A stretch of DNA of 64,000 bases. Origin: Paradesertivirga mongoliensis. Lineage in GTDB: Bacteria > Bacteroidota > Bacteroidia > Sphingobacteriales > Sphingobacteriaceae. Each line of letters begins with the position of its first letter. The stretch's first letter is position 1. The notes beneath the pieces were generated by a model. It did no database searches, was not told the DNA's origin, and saw nothing but the letters and a program-made list of their open reading frames with translations. This document shows positions 52,520 to 61,764 of this stretch, piece after piece. The position numbers were made by a program, and so were the translations under genes. The stretch covers positions 186,001 to 250,000 of the forward strand of contig NZ_JAFMZO010000004.1 in NCBI RefSeq assembly GCF_024436395.1, written 5' to 3'.

Positions 52520-53794
52520 TTAATTTTTTTTCGGTTTTAACTGAACTATCACCGGGTTGCTTTTTCTGTTCTGCGTTTTAAAGTATTCATCGAGCAGCGG
52601 ACTGAATGTTTTTTGCGTATCTCCAAGCTGTTCTTTAAAGCTGAACATGGCCAGCGAAGAATAACTGGTATAGAGATAATCATCCTTTAAAAGAAGGAAA
52701 CCCCGGTTAACGAAATCATAATAGTGACCGGCATCGTTTACAGGCAGAAAATGGGATAAGCTATCGGGTTGCAGATCCTGAAGGGAAGTCATTTCCGTAG
52801 TCTTTAAATTATAAATGATAGCTTTCTTCACCTCAGAGGGTGAGGCAAAACAACTCATTTGCATATACAGGTTGTTGTGTATTTGATAGGCGAAACTAAT
52901 GCGATAGAATACATTGGGATTAGATCTGAAAAATTCGCCCCGCTTTTTAACGTATATAGGATTGGTGTTAAAGTCTTGTGGTAACGTGTTGCTCGCCGGC
53001 AGAATGATGCGGTAAGCGAGTGACAGCTTTGACGGAGTAACTTTGTACAGATTAAAGCCATGGAGGTTCACAAAGAACATTTCGCCAGGAATGCCGTAAC
53101 TGAAAAATTTGGCCCCATCCCAGAATTCATCCTTTTTGTACCGGTCTATATCGAAAGGAAAATAAGGTAAGGTATCCGTTTTTGTCAGTATTGCGAACTC
53201 GTAGTGAGTGCTGTCGTTTCCCAGTTTCCGGACATATCCAGGCCTTACCTTTGCGTCGCTGCCAGGCAGTATCATATCTCGGGTATAAGCATCTTTCGAC
53301 AGTATTTTGGCCACTCGTTTTCCGTCCAGATTAAAACAGTGCAGGTGTTTGTTTGAATTTATAGCAATAATGCTGTCCTCCTGATGAGGACGTATTTCAA
53401 AACCATAAAACTGGGTTTTTCCTTTTTCTTCGGTATCGCCTTCGTTAATCATGCGGCCATCGATTTTCGCTCTGAATTTGCCCGTGCTAGAAAAGATGAG
53501 CACGGCACGTGTGTCGTAGTCGAAAATTATATAGTGGCCTTTTAAGGTTTTCAGCTGACTAATGTTACCGAAAAGACTCTCTTTCGTGGTTTCGAGGGGA
53601 ATGAAATTAACGTTTTCAAATACCTGAGAAACGGAGGCGCCACGTGCATCCTGCAGATTTAATCTAAGGGTAAGCATGTTGCTGCTGTCAATTTTTGCTG
53701 GCTGGCATAATGCTGCCAATGCAAAATTTATTAGAAACGCAGAAAAAAACAGGGGTTTGTGCCTGAGTACAGACGAACAATGAGAGAAAAACAT
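52520..53794 (-). CDS. 6-bladed beta-propeller protein, exported
   Basis: The 424-residue protein has a signal peptide (PLFFSAFLINFALAALCQPA) and a beta-propeller of the 6-bladed (BF-type) family common in Bacteroidota: VFENVNFIPLETTKESLFGN near the start, then IFDYDTRAVLIFSSTGKFRA, FYGFEIRPHQEDSIIAINSN, LHCFNLDGKRVAKIL and FVNRGFLLLKDDYLYTSYSS. These proteins bind ligands and are often partnered with TonB-linked receptors. Its stop lies 7 bp before the receptor ATG, so the two form an operon. The upstream region 53795-54135 (341 bp) should hold its promoter and that of the GH105 gene; I see no gene there. Confidence 0.85.
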   Translation of the reverse strand: MFFSHCSSVLRHKPLFFSAFLINFALAALCQPAKIDSSNMLTLRLNLQDARGASVSQVFENVNFIPLETTKESLFGNISQLKTLKGHYIIFDYDTRAVLIFSSTGKFRAKIDGRMINEGDTEEKGKTQFYGFEIRPHQEDSIIAINSNKHLHCFNLDGKRVAKILSKDAYTRDMILPGSDAKVRPGYVRKLGNDSTHYEFAILTKTDTLPYFPFDIDRYKKDEFWDGAKFFSYGIPGEMFFVNLHGFNLYKVTPSKLSLAYRIILPASNTLPQDFNTNPIYVKKRGEFFRSNPNVFYRISFAYQIHNNLYMQMSCFASPSEVKKAIIYNLKTTEMTSLQDLQPDSLSHFLPVNDAGHYYDFVNRGFLLLKDDYLYTSYSSLAMFSFKEQLGDTQKTFSPLLDEYFKTQNRKSNPVIVQLKPKKN

Positions 53795-54135
53795 GTAATT
53801 GGAAATAGGTTATGATTATAGGTTTGTATGTATGAAAATGAGTTAATCATCCTCCACTAATCTCACACAGTACGAATGTAGAGATTTTATTTCTGATTTA
53901 TAAGGGTTTTATTTCCGACGATGTATGTAAGCCACTTTTTATCAACCCTCTGCGAAGCCGTCTGAACCTGACACCCTAAACCTGGCTGAAGCGGATACTC
54001 TGAAGAAGTCCCCAGGGGACCGGCCTTTGCACTTAAGGCTTTGTGGCGTATGAGTAAAACATAGCCACAACGACGGACGTCTATTTTCAACAAGAATCCA
54101 TATCCCTCGCGAAAAAATCTTATTTTGCCCAGACC

Positions 54136-55470
54136 ATGAGACAGTATTTTTTTATCATCGCCTGCAGTTTTGCGGCCTGTACAACACCTTTAAAGAAGTT
54201 AGAAAGTCAGCAGTCGCCATATTCGCAAAAAATGGTTGAAACGCGTGCTATGAAGAGTTTTTATACTAACCGGAGTGAACAAGAGCTGGCCAAAGCGCAT
54301 TGGGATTATGTCCCGGGTTTAGTGGCAATCAGCGTTTTGAAGGCTTGGGAGCAATATCCTGCTAAGGAAGAGTATTATCGCCTGGTGAAGGCTTACGCCG
54401 ATTATTGTTTGCAAGGCGGAGACACCGTAAGCGTGGGTAAAAGCAATATAGACGACCTGGCTGCAGGAAAGATCTTTTTTACGTTGTACAACACCGAGTT
54501 GAAAAAAGGTAATACCGCCGATGCTAGGCGATATAAGAATTGCGCCGATTTTTTGCGAAACAAGCTTAAGTATAATCACAGCCGCATCGACCGGTCAAAA
54601 CCAGGGGCCGGAGGGTTTTTTCATAAAGCCCAATACCCTAACCAAATGTGGCTTGACGGGTTGTATATGGGGCCTGCCCTGTACGCACAATGGCAGTACA
54701 ATTTTGGCCAGGAAAAAGGGATTGAAGACAACCGTCAATCCTGGGATGATATCGCTTTGCAATTTAAAACTATCCACCAGTATACTTACGATTCACAGAA
54801 GCAGCTAAACTACCATGCCTGGAGTGCTGACCCGGCAGATGAGAATTCGTTTTGGGCTAAAAAAGGAGGTCCGTTCAAAGGCACTTCGCCCGAATTTTGG
54901 GGCCGCGGAATGGGTTGGTATTTTGCTGCGTTAGTAGATGTGATCGAACTGATGCCTAAAGATCATCCGGATTATAAAATTTTAACCGGAAATCTTAATC
55001 AGGTTGCCGCCGGCCTTGCCCGTTATCAGGATAATAGTGGATCCTGGTATCAGCTTTTGCAATACGATAGCTCTAAGAAAGCTGACGGTAAAGGCGACGA
55101 GATTGCAGGAGAGGTTCATAATAAATGTGATAAAAGTAACTACCTTGAATCATCGGCATCGTCGATGTTTACCTATGCCTATTTAAAGGGTATTCGTTTA
55201 GGCGTACTGAATGAAAAAACCTTTCTTCCGGTTGCGGAAAAAGCTTACCGAGGTTTGCTAAATAACTTTATTCGCGAAGAACAGAACGGGCAGCTTAGTA
55301 TTATCCAATCGTGTGCTTCGGCTGGACTTGGTCCTGCGAAGGATAGATCCAGAACAGGCACAGTGAATTATTATCTCTGTGGGAAGGATGTTACCGTTAC
55401 ACAAAATGAGGGGAAAGCCATCGGTCCTTTTATTTTGGCGAGTTTAGAGTACGAGCGACGGACAAAATGA
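54136..55470 (+). CDS. GH105 unsaturated rhamnogalacturonyl hydrolase, lipoprotein
   Basis: The 444-residue protein opens with a lipoprotein signal (IIACSFAAC15) and an alpha/alpha-barrel typical of GH105/GH88. Marks are HWDYVPGLVAISVLKAWEQY (about 55-74), SNIDDLAAGKIFFTLYN (103-119), QMWLDGLYMGPALYAQW (170-186) with the catalytic-type D174, FWGRGMGWYFAALVDVIELM (about 254-273) and YLESSASSMFTYAYLKGIRL. GH105 releases the 4,5-unsaturated galacturonyl residue left by rhamnogalacturonan lyases. It is thus a downstream partner of the PL11 enzyme encoded on the other side of the barrel and propeller pair. It should sit in the periplasm or at the outer membrane. Confidence 0.92.
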   Translation: MRQYFFIIACSFAACTTPLKKLESQQSPYSQKMVETRAMKSFYTNRSEQELAKAHWDYVPGLVAISVLKAWEQYPAKEEYYRLVKAYADYCLQGGDTVSVGKSNIDDLAAGKIFFTLYNTELKKGNTADARRYKNCADFLRNKLKYNHSRIDRSKPGAGGFFHKAQYPNQMWLDGLYMGPALYAQWQYNFGQEKGIEDNRQSWDDIALQFKTIHQYTYDSQKQLNYHAWSADPADENSFWAKKGGPFKGTSPEFWGRGMGWYFAALVDVIELMPKDHPDYKILTGNLNQVAAGLARYQDNSGSWYQLLQYDSSKKADGKGDEIAGEVHNKCDKSNYLESSASSMFTYAYLKGIRLGVLNEKTFLPVAEKAYRGLLNNFIREEQNGQLSIIQSCASAGLGPAKDRSRTGTVNYYLCGKDVTVTQNEGKAIGPFILASLEYERRTK

Positions 55471-55607
55471 TTAAGATCAGAAATGAGCGATAACCACCCC
55501 TTAATCCCCTTCCCGAATGCGTTCGGCACAGGCTCTTAAAAAAGGAGGAGAGGATAGCGCTTTAGCTGGTGTGCGATAAATGAGTATATCGCGGATTACG
55601 CGTTTTG

Positions 55608-55637
55608 CCAGCTGCCCTTTTTTCAAGGGGGAGCTGG
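55608..55637. repeat. Intergenic hairpin element
   Basis: CCAGCT...CCCTT (55608-55619) and AAGGGGGAGCTGG (55625-55637) form an imperfect inverted repeat with a T-rich loop, in the 261 bp between the GH105 and HIT genes. A second C-rich patch (ACCACCCCTTAATCCCCTTC, 55493-55512) lies to its left. The look is of a dispersed non-coding element; no second copy occurs in the window. Confidence 0.4.
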
Positions 55638-55731
55638 CCGCAGGACTTAGGGTTTAATACGTGTAAACTGCCCATGCCCGGTTCTCGCCGATACCGTGCA
55701 TACAGAAACGATTTTAGCGTTCAATAAAACA

Positions 55732-56160
55732 CTAGAGATTTCCCTTAATCTTATTTATCACCTCAGCATATTCTGCCTCCGATAAATAAATCTTTTCATC
55801 CGGTTGCATATCAAATGTACTTCCCCATTTGGGTGCATTTTCGTGTTTAGGAACGATATGAAAATGTACGTGAGGCATTTTGTCGCCGTATGCGCCGTAA
55901 TTTATTTTGCCCGGATTAAAAGCCTTGCTAACTGCTTTTGCAACTTTGGCGATGTCTTTCGTGAAAAGAACTAATTCATCCTCGGAAAGTTCAAAGATTT
56001 CGTTCTTGTGCTCTTTTTTGTAGGCCAGTACACATCTGCCTTTGTAGGTCTGCTCTTTGAAAAGGTAAAGTATGGAAGCATCAAGCTCGCAAATTTCAAT
56101 CATCAGATCGGTAAGTCTTTGATCTTTAGCGCAATACATGCAGGGATTATCAGTAGTCAT
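55732..56160 (-). CDS. HIT-family protein
   Basis: The 142-residue protein has the histidine-triad motif HVHFHIVPK, with H97, H99 and H101, and CMYC near its start (C7, C10) which resembles the zinc-binding variants of HIT. The sheets before it (ILYLFKEQTYKGRCVLAYKK, KINYGAYGDKMPHVHFHI) are standard. HIT proteins hydrolyse dinucleoside phosphates or nucleoside phosphoramidates. The extended C-terminal helix (LSEAEYAEVINKIKG) is common in the family. It is transcribed alone, divergent from nothing nearby. Confidence 0.92.
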   Translation of the reverse strand: MTTDNPCMYCAKDQRLTDLMIEICELDASILYLFKEQTYKGRCVLAYKKEHKNEIFELSEDELVLFTKDIAKVAKAVSKAFNPGKINYGAYGDKMPHVHFHIVPKHENAPKWGSTFDMQPDEKIYLSEAEYAEVINKIKGNL

Positions 56161-56259
56161 AATATTATTTTATGTTATAAGTTTTTTTCAAGATGCATGT
56201 TTTAAATGAATTTACAGAGCAGTTGGAGGCGTAAATTGAAAACAGCCGATAAAGCCTTC

Positions 56260-59200
56260 TTAAGCCAGCGGAGTGTTCAGCAATTTCAATAAGCCATCTT
56301 TTGTAAAGGACTTTGCTATCGTTGTGTCGGTATTAATCAGTTCATTAAACAAATCCTTTTTCTCTTCCTGCATTTGCATGATCTTTTCTTCTATAGTGTC
56401 AGTACAAATCAGGCGCACTGCTACCACATTTTTCTTTTGCCCAATACGATAGATCCGGTCTATGGCCTGGTTCTCTACTGCCGGGTTCCACCACGGGTCA
56501 ACGAGGTAAACGTAATCTGCCTGGGTTAAATTTAATCCGGTTCCACCAGCTTTTAAACTGATTAAAAACACCCGGCGGTCAGGTTCTTCCTGAAATTCTT
56601 TCACCACTTTGTTACGGTCTTTTGTATTTCCGCTGAGGTAAGAAAAGGGGATATCTCTTTCTGTCAACTCCTTTCGGATGAGGTCGAGCATAGAAACGAA
56701 CTGCGAGAAAATAAGGATTTTATGTTCTGAAGTTTTGCTTAATACTTGTTCCATCAGGACTTCAATCTTCGCCGATTCCCGTTCATGAATCTCATCATCA
56801 TGAAGCAGGAGAGGGGAGTTGCAGATCTGTCGCAACCGTGTGAGGCCTTTTAACACATGGATAGAACTCCGCGGAATTTCTTCATTAGTTTTACTGCAAA
56901 TAAACTCCCTGAATTCTTTTTCAAAAGCATCGTAAACTTTTCGTTGTTGCATGCCCATTTCGCAGTAAATCACCATCTCGGTCTTTTCCGGAAGTTCTTT
57001 TAGCACCTGGCTTTTCGTTCTCCGCAGAATGAATGGCTGGATCTTACGTTGTAGTTCTTTCGCCCGTTTGCTATCGCCGAACTGATCTATCGGATCCAGA
57101 AAGATCTCTTTAAAGTATTGTTTGCTGCCTAGCAGGCCAGGACTGGCAAAACTTAATTGCCCATACAGATCGAAGGTATTGTTTTCAATGGGCGTCCCGG
57201 TGATTACGATCCGGTTGCGCGACTTTAGTAAACACGCCGCCTTATACCGCTGAGAGTCTGGATTTTTTATATTTTGAGATTCGTCGAGGAAAACATAGTT
57301 GAACCCGTAATTTTTCAAGAAGCGAACATCGGAAAGCAAGGTGCCGTAGGAGGTGATGATTAGCTCGTAATTGTTAAACGTTTTGTGTTCCGATAACCTG
57401 CTGGCGCCATAAAGGATATGCACCTTTAGATCCGGGGCGAATTTCTCGATCTCGGCCTGCCAGTTGAAAATGAGCGAAGTTGGCACAACAAGCAAATTGG
57501 TGTTATGCTCTCGCTTGTGTCTGAGAAGTAAAATAAAAGCGATGACTTGCAGGGTTTTACCGAGACCCATATCATCAGCCAGACAACCTCCAAAATTAAA
57601 GTCGTCTAAAAAATTCAGCCAGTTAAGTCCGTGTTTTTGATATTCGCGCAGTTGTGCTTTAAGTTCGTTGGGTACGGTTACTTCTTCAATCGAACGGAAA
57701 TCAGCCAGTTTTTCGTTCAGGAATTGCAGTTCTTCTTTTACTTGTCCGTCTATCATCTCCTCTTCAAAAAGCTGAGAAATAACGCTGAAATTACTTTTTG
57801 GGATTTTCAGACTATCGTCTTCCAGATCGCCGGTGCTAAAATAGTCGCCGAATTTTTGAATCCATTCCAGTGGCAGAATGCCCAAGGTGCCATCATCAAG
57901 GGCCACATATTTGCTTTTATTGCGAATGGCTTTGTCGATTTTTTTTAATGATGCTTTCTTCTTCCCGAAACGCACGTCAATCTCTGCATTGAACCAGTCA
58001 ATCCCACTCAATATTCTAACACTTATCCTGGCTGGATTAGGATTTAGTTTATTCTCTTTCAGTTTATTAAACCCCAGAATTTTGATGCCCTGCGTCCTCC
58101 AATCCTCAAAAGCGTTAAGAAACCAGTCTTCGTTCAAAAAATGTTTTTTATGAAGGTAAAAATAGGGAAGGGCATCCTCTGACTGCTCTCTGAAATATGA
58201 ATGCTGGCGAATGATCTGGGCTGTAAAAGCAATTTCCGCCTCGTAATTGCGGCTCACGCTAAACGTTCTTTTAATGCCCTGGGGGTAAATTTGTTTTTTA
58301 CTTAGAACCGAGATCTCAGAATCGCCGTATTTCATTACCGGATCAAGTTCTACGTAGGGATCAGAATCTTTAAGATAAATAATTCGCTCCGGCGGCGTAT
58401 CAAGCTTGTTTTCGCGGAGCTGTTCGGCTGTAGCCGGAGGCAGATATTCATATCTTATCTCGGTATCGTTTTCAAGCTTCGACAGAAAGCTTTGTCTGAA
58501 TTCCTCATATTTGCTATGGTGAATAAGCAGCTTGTTATTATGTTTTTTAAAGAACTCAACTACCTTCAAAATCCGTAAGTTTCCCGATAGGTGGTAGGAT
58601 CCATTTATTTCAAGGAAGTAGTCATATTTAATGTTTACCTGATCAAGGGGCGGTTTAATATGCTCCAAATCGATAAGAGCGCTGACCTCATAAAACGGAT
58701 CGCTTTTTTTTACTGATAGCTCGGCATTATGAACCATCTGACCCAATGGAAAAGGTACAATAGCACTGGCGACTATATTTTCTGATATCTCAACCTGGTG
58801 ATGATAGAATTTAAGCCCAAGCGGATTCTTCAGTATGGCCTTTAACCCTTCAATAGTGCTAGCAGACATCTCTGCCTGATTTTTATTTTGAAACTGCTCA
58901 ATTCCAAAATAGAATTTTGACACTTCTGAATTTTCAGCCGACCAAATCTTTTCAGCAGCGTTTACCTGGTTTATCGGATTTTTAGGTTTTCCGTTTTGCG
59001 TACTCGCCGCTTCAAACAATCCAACAAGCAAATGCCGGTAATATTTGTGCAGTTTAAATACCACAAATTGTTCTTTTTCTGTGCCTGGCGGACTTACCGG
59101 TAGGCCTGGCGCGGAAGTAATCACCGTATCAATCTTAACTGCCTGATCAGTTGAAACAGGAAAAATACTTGGCGAAACAGGTTTAATCCGGATGTTTTTA

Positions 59201-59646
59201 TCCGCGTATGCTATATCGAAGTATTGCTCAATATTCGTTTCATGCTGAAGTCCGTAGGGTTCTGAGAATTTCTTTAACTGGGCGGTTCTTAGTTCGCTAT
59301 CAAAGAAAATACGCAATTCTCTGCGCTTGATGATATTGTAAAGGGCTTGCGCCTGATGGCAGCATAGTTTGTTTTGTACGGTATGACAGGGACATGAAAA
59401 TAAAAAGGTGTTGCCTTGCCGGATTACCCAGGTTAAAGAGCTTTGAGCATCGTGGCTGAAGTTTGAAAAAAGCGCCGAATTGATCTCTATACTTTCGGGA
59501 TGCAGTTTCAAAAAATCCCGATCATCCGGACGGAAATGTTCGGCACTATGGTGCTGTATGAACACCTCATTTACCGCTTCGATATCAACCCTGGAAATAG
59601 AATAATTATAGTTGCCTGAATGTTCTTGAAGCGAGCCCGGATACAT
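56260..59646 (-). CDS. SNF2-family DEAD/DEAH helicase with SWIM zinc finger
   Basis: The 1128-residue protein has a SWIM zinc finger early on (C85PC87HTVQNKLC95CH97, the C-x-C...C-x-H pattern), a long middle region of unknown fold, and a complete SWI2/SNF2 motor in its last 480 residues. Motifs are LADDMGLGKTLQVIAF (motif I, about residue 690), LDESQNIKN (motif II, DESQ, about 787), ITGTPIENNTFDLYGQLSFA (motif III), and ISLKAGGTGLNLTQADYVYL with QAIDRIYRIGQKKNV (motifs V and VI). Such proteins translocate on double-stranded DNA and remodel protein-DNA complexes. The SWIM and SNF2 pairing is known in many bacteria, including Bacteroidota. The gene is single. Confidence 0.93.
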   Translation of the reverse strand: MYPGSLQEHSGNYNYSISRVDIEAVNEVFIQHHSAEHFRPDDRDFLKLHPESIEINSALFSNFSHDAQSSLTWVIRQGNTFLFSCPCHTVQNKLCCHQAQALYNIIKRRELRIFFDSELRTAQLKKFSEPYGLQHETNIEQYFDIAYADKNIRIKPVSPSIFPVSTDQAVKIDTVITSAPGLPVSPPGTEKEQFVVFKLHKYYRHLLVGLFEAASTQNGKPKNPINQVNAAEKIWSAENSEVSKFYFGIEQFQNKNQAEMSASTIEGLKAILKNPLGLKFYHHQVEISENIVASAIVPFPLGQMVHNAELSVKKSDPFYEVSALIDLEHIKPPLDQVNIKYDYFLEINGSYHLSGNLRILKVVEFFKKHNNKLLIHHSKYEEFRQSFLSKLENDTEIRYEYLPPATAEQLRENKLDTPPERIIYLKDSDPYVELDPVMKYGDSEISVLSKKQIYPQGIKRTFSVSRNYEAEIAFTAQIIRQHSYFREQSEDALPYFYLHKKHFLNEDWFLNAFEDWRTQGIKILGFNKLKENKLNPNPARISVRILSGIDWFNAEIDVRFGKKKASLKKIDKAIRNKSKYVALDDGTLGILPLEWIQKFGDYFSTGDLEDDSLKIPKSNFSVISQLFEEEMIDGQVKEELQFLNEKLADFRSIEEVTVPNELKAQLREYQKHGLNWLNFLDDFNFGGCLADDMGLGKTLQVIAFILLLRHKREHNTNLLVVPTSLIFNWQAEIEKFAPDLKVHILYGASRLSEHKTFNNYELIITSYGTLLSDVRFLKNYGFNYVFLDESQNIKNPDSQRYKAACLLKSRNRIVITGTPIENNTFDLYGQLSFASPGLLGSKQYFKEIFLDPIDQFGDSKRAKELQRKIQPFILRRTKSQVLKELPEKTEMVIYCEMGMQQRKVYDAFEKEFREFICSKTNEEIPRSSIHVLKGLTRLRQICNSPLLLHDDEIHERESAKIEVLMEQVLSKTSEHKILIFSQFVSMLDLIRKELTERDIPFSYLSGNTKDRNKVVKEFQEEPDRRVFLISLKAGGTGLNLTQADYVYLVDPWWNPAVENQAIDRIYRIGQKKNVVAVRLICTDTIEEKIMQMQEEKKDLFNELINTDTTIAKSFTKDGLLKLLNTPLA

Positions 59647-59746
59647 TTATTCAAATATGCGGTTGCTGGCCGACATTAAGTAATAATTTTTGAAATTAGA
59701 TTATTAATACACCAGAGAAACGAGGTACGGTTTTCGGTCTGAAAAA

Positions 59747-59787
59747 AAACTCAGGCAAGAATCATGCTCTTGCCTGAGTTTTTTGGA
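59747..59787. terminator. Bidirectional terminator after the secreted DinB gene
   Basis: AAACTCAGGCAAGA (59747-59760) pairs with TCTTGCCTGAGTTT (59768-59781) around a 7-nt loop with A and T runs outside. It closes the leftward gene ending at 59831. Confidence 0.92.
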
Positions 59788-59830
59788 TTTTCATCCAACT
59801 AAGTGCTAACCTGCGAATATGCAGCGTTTG

Positions 59831-60442
59831 CTATTTTCCTTTCTTAGGAAAATTTGGGTGATTCATTATTTCTTCAATCTGATCGGCATGACGTTTAGAA
59901 TGACTCGCCATCAGAAGAATGGTTTGATAGGCGTCTAATTTGCCGAAAGGAAAGTCGTTATAGTGATTTCTTAAATCATCCGTAGTAGTTTTAATATACC
60001 CGATATTGCTCGCCCTTTTTGCTTTGAACTCATTAAGCGCCGCTTCATAAGTCCCAAATTTGCCGGAAGGCTTAAGCGATTCCGAAGTGTTTACTTTTGA
60101 GCTTCTATCTGAAATTTTACTGACAAGAACTTCGTCGCTCATAATCAGATCTTTTCGTTTAGAAGGATCAGCAGGTTCTTTAAGTGCGGCCTGTGAAAAA
60201 CCAAATAAGTTGTTTTCTGCTATGGCCAGGTGCTCTACACATTCTGCCACAGACCAGCTGTTTGTATCAGGTTTAAAGTTTAGTTGCTCCGCGCTAAGTC
60301 CGCTTACTTTTTTAACAAGGTTTTCCTGTGTTTGCTGTAAAAGATCGGAAGCAAACTTACGCTCGGCGTCTGTTAAGGCAGCGTTGTTAAAACTCATCGT
60401 TATAAAGGCAATGGCGACGAGTAGGGATGTTTTTGATTTCAT
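59831..60442 (-). CDS. Exported DinB-superfamily protein
   Basis: The 203-residue protein has an unusual DinB member layout, with a signal peptide (KTSLLVAIAFITMSFNNAA). The four-helix bundle follows: LTDAERKFASDLLQQTQENL, NSWSVAECVEHLAIAENNLF (H71 as a metal ligand) and LLMASHSKRHADQIEEIMNH with H181 and H185. These give the DinB-like three-histidine site. Secreted DinB proteins are found in several Bacteroidota and their activity is unknown. It would act in the periplasm. It is not related closely to the cytoplasmic DinB gene at 31285. Confidence 0.88.
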   Translation of the reverse strand: MKSKTSLLVAIAFITMSFNNAALTDAERKFASDLLQQTQENLVKKVSGLSAEQLNFKPDTNSWSVAECVEHLAIAENNLFGFSQAALKEPADPSKRKDLIMSDEVLVSKISDRSSKVNTSESLKPSGKFGTYEAALNEFKAKRASNIGYIKTTTDDLRNHYNDFPFGKLDAYQTILLMASHSKRHADQIEEIMNHPNFPKKGK

Positions 60443-60737
60443 GATGTTAGATTTTATGCCACAATATAGGAAACTCAGTTTAAGGTAAAGTTATTTTTTG
60501 GTTGTTAATTTGAACTGTCAGGGTCACAGGACTTCCGGCATTTTAACAACAGTTATCTCAAACTATCAGGCAAAGTTACAGTCCCGGTTAATTGAATTGC
60601 GGTGGTAAATGGACATTTTTAGGTGCTGATTTGGACAAATAATTGCCTTGCTTATCCGAAGCTTGTCTGCCGTGAATCTTTGCTGAAAATTGCGAAGCCC
60701 ACGTGGAATAGTTATGATTTGAATACTAAAAATAACG

Positions 60738-61130
60738 TTAAAGGCTTTCTTCGGGCGAACGGGAAACGATCTGCGATCCTAAGTAGTAGTCGACGGTATC
60801 CAGCAAATCTTCAATGGCAAATGGTTTTAACAGAATATCGGTTGCTCCGTAATCATCTATCGCAGAATCAATCCTTGGATCAGAAGATATTATAATAACC
60901 GGTATATCGAGGGTTTTCGGATTTGAACCCAGAGCACGGCACAACTCCAGGCCGTTTACTCCATCCATGTTAATGTCCATAAATATCAATGCAGGCCTGC
61001 ACTGGCCAATCGTTTGAAAAAGGCCTGCAGGGTCAGGTAAGCATACTGTGTTATAACCCTCACCGTCCAAAATAATCTTAAATGTGTCCAGGATGTCCTG
61101 ATCATCATCAACGCATAGGATTGTTTTCAT
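60738..61130 (-). CDS. Stand-alone response regulator receiver (CheY-like)
   Basis: The 130-residue protein is a lone receiver domain: acid pair D8 and D9 in CVDDDQDILDTF, phosphoacceptor D52 in IFMDINMDGVNGLE, the switch serine region VIIISSD (about 79-84), and K102 in LLKPFAIEDL. No output domain follows. Single-domain receivers act in phosphorelays or chemotaxis-like signalling, and its kinase partner is not adjacent. A second, unrelated receiver gene lies divergently 198 bp away. Confidence 0.9.
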   Translation of the reverse strand: MKTILCVDDDQDILDTFKIILDGEGYNTVCLPDPAGLFQTIGQCRPALIFMDINMDGVNGLELCRALGSNPKTLDIPVIIISSDPRIDSAIDDYGATDILLKPFAIEDLLDTVDYYLGSQIVSRSPEESL

Positions 61131-61328
61131 ACGCAGAATGTCTTCACTGTAGTAACATTAACTAAATGTTAATGTTTGCGGCGTTTTGTTTGTAGTAATT
61201 TAGAATGACGACTGTCGTTTCTAAGTTTGTAGCGTGTGTATAAATAATGTATCAAACAACCCGGTAACCTTCAGGCATTCATCTCGTATAAACCGTTCCT
61301 AAATAATAACCTAAACTACCAGGCAAAT

Positions 61329-61730
61329 ATGACTATCGCTGTAATTGATGATGACGCTCTGGACAGGCAGATCTGTTCGACACTTATAAAATTAACATCT
61401 AAAAACGTTCAGGTTATCGAGTTCTCTAACGGTCAGGCTGCTCTGAGACATTATTTTGAGAATGCGGAACAAGCGGACAATATACCAGATATCGTTATCG
61501 TGGATATCAAAATGCCATTAATGAATGGCTGGGAATATCTGGAGGCTTATGAAATAATGGAGCCAAGGTTAGCTAAAAAACCAGTTCACTATATCTGCAC
61601 TTCTTCTATCGACCCGAAAGACCTGAATTGTCGCGAAGATATCGTTAAGGCGATTTTTTCAAAACCTTTCGACAAAGAGTATGCTCAATTGATGATTGAG
61701 GAAAACTCGCTGAAAAGCGCCGGGTCGTAA
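61329..61730 (+). CDS. Stand-alone response regulator receiver, second copy
   Basis: This 133-residue protein is a receiver domain with D7, D8 and D9 at the start, D59 in IVIVDIKMPLMNGWEYLEAY, the switch residue in YICTSSIDP (T91/S92) and K112 in FSKPFDKEYAQ. It has no output domain. It belongs to the short NarL-unlike group typical of the Bacteroidota, in which receivers act as phosphate shuttles. It is divergent from the receiver at 60738. Confidence 0.9.
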   Translation: MTIAVIDDDALDRQICSTLIKLTSKNVQVIEFSNGQAALRHYFENAEQADNIPDIVIVDIKMPLMNGWEYLEAYEIMEPRLAKKPVHYICTSSIDPKDLNCREDIVKAIFSKPFDKEYAQLMIEENSLKSAGS

Positions 61731-61764
61731 TATTTGCCCTTAATTAATCTTGACGACCTTTGTT

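Noticed and set aside
53887-54093. A 68-residue minus-strand frame in the gap before GH105
   Set aside because: It has no domain, no signal peptide or ribosome site, and it lies in the shared promoter region of two divergent genes.
44983-55470. A complete SusC/SusD polysaccharide-utilisation locus
   Set aside because: The large barrel gene at 49684 lacks a SusD neighbour and SusC hallmarks, so the locus is called a pectin island without import pair.
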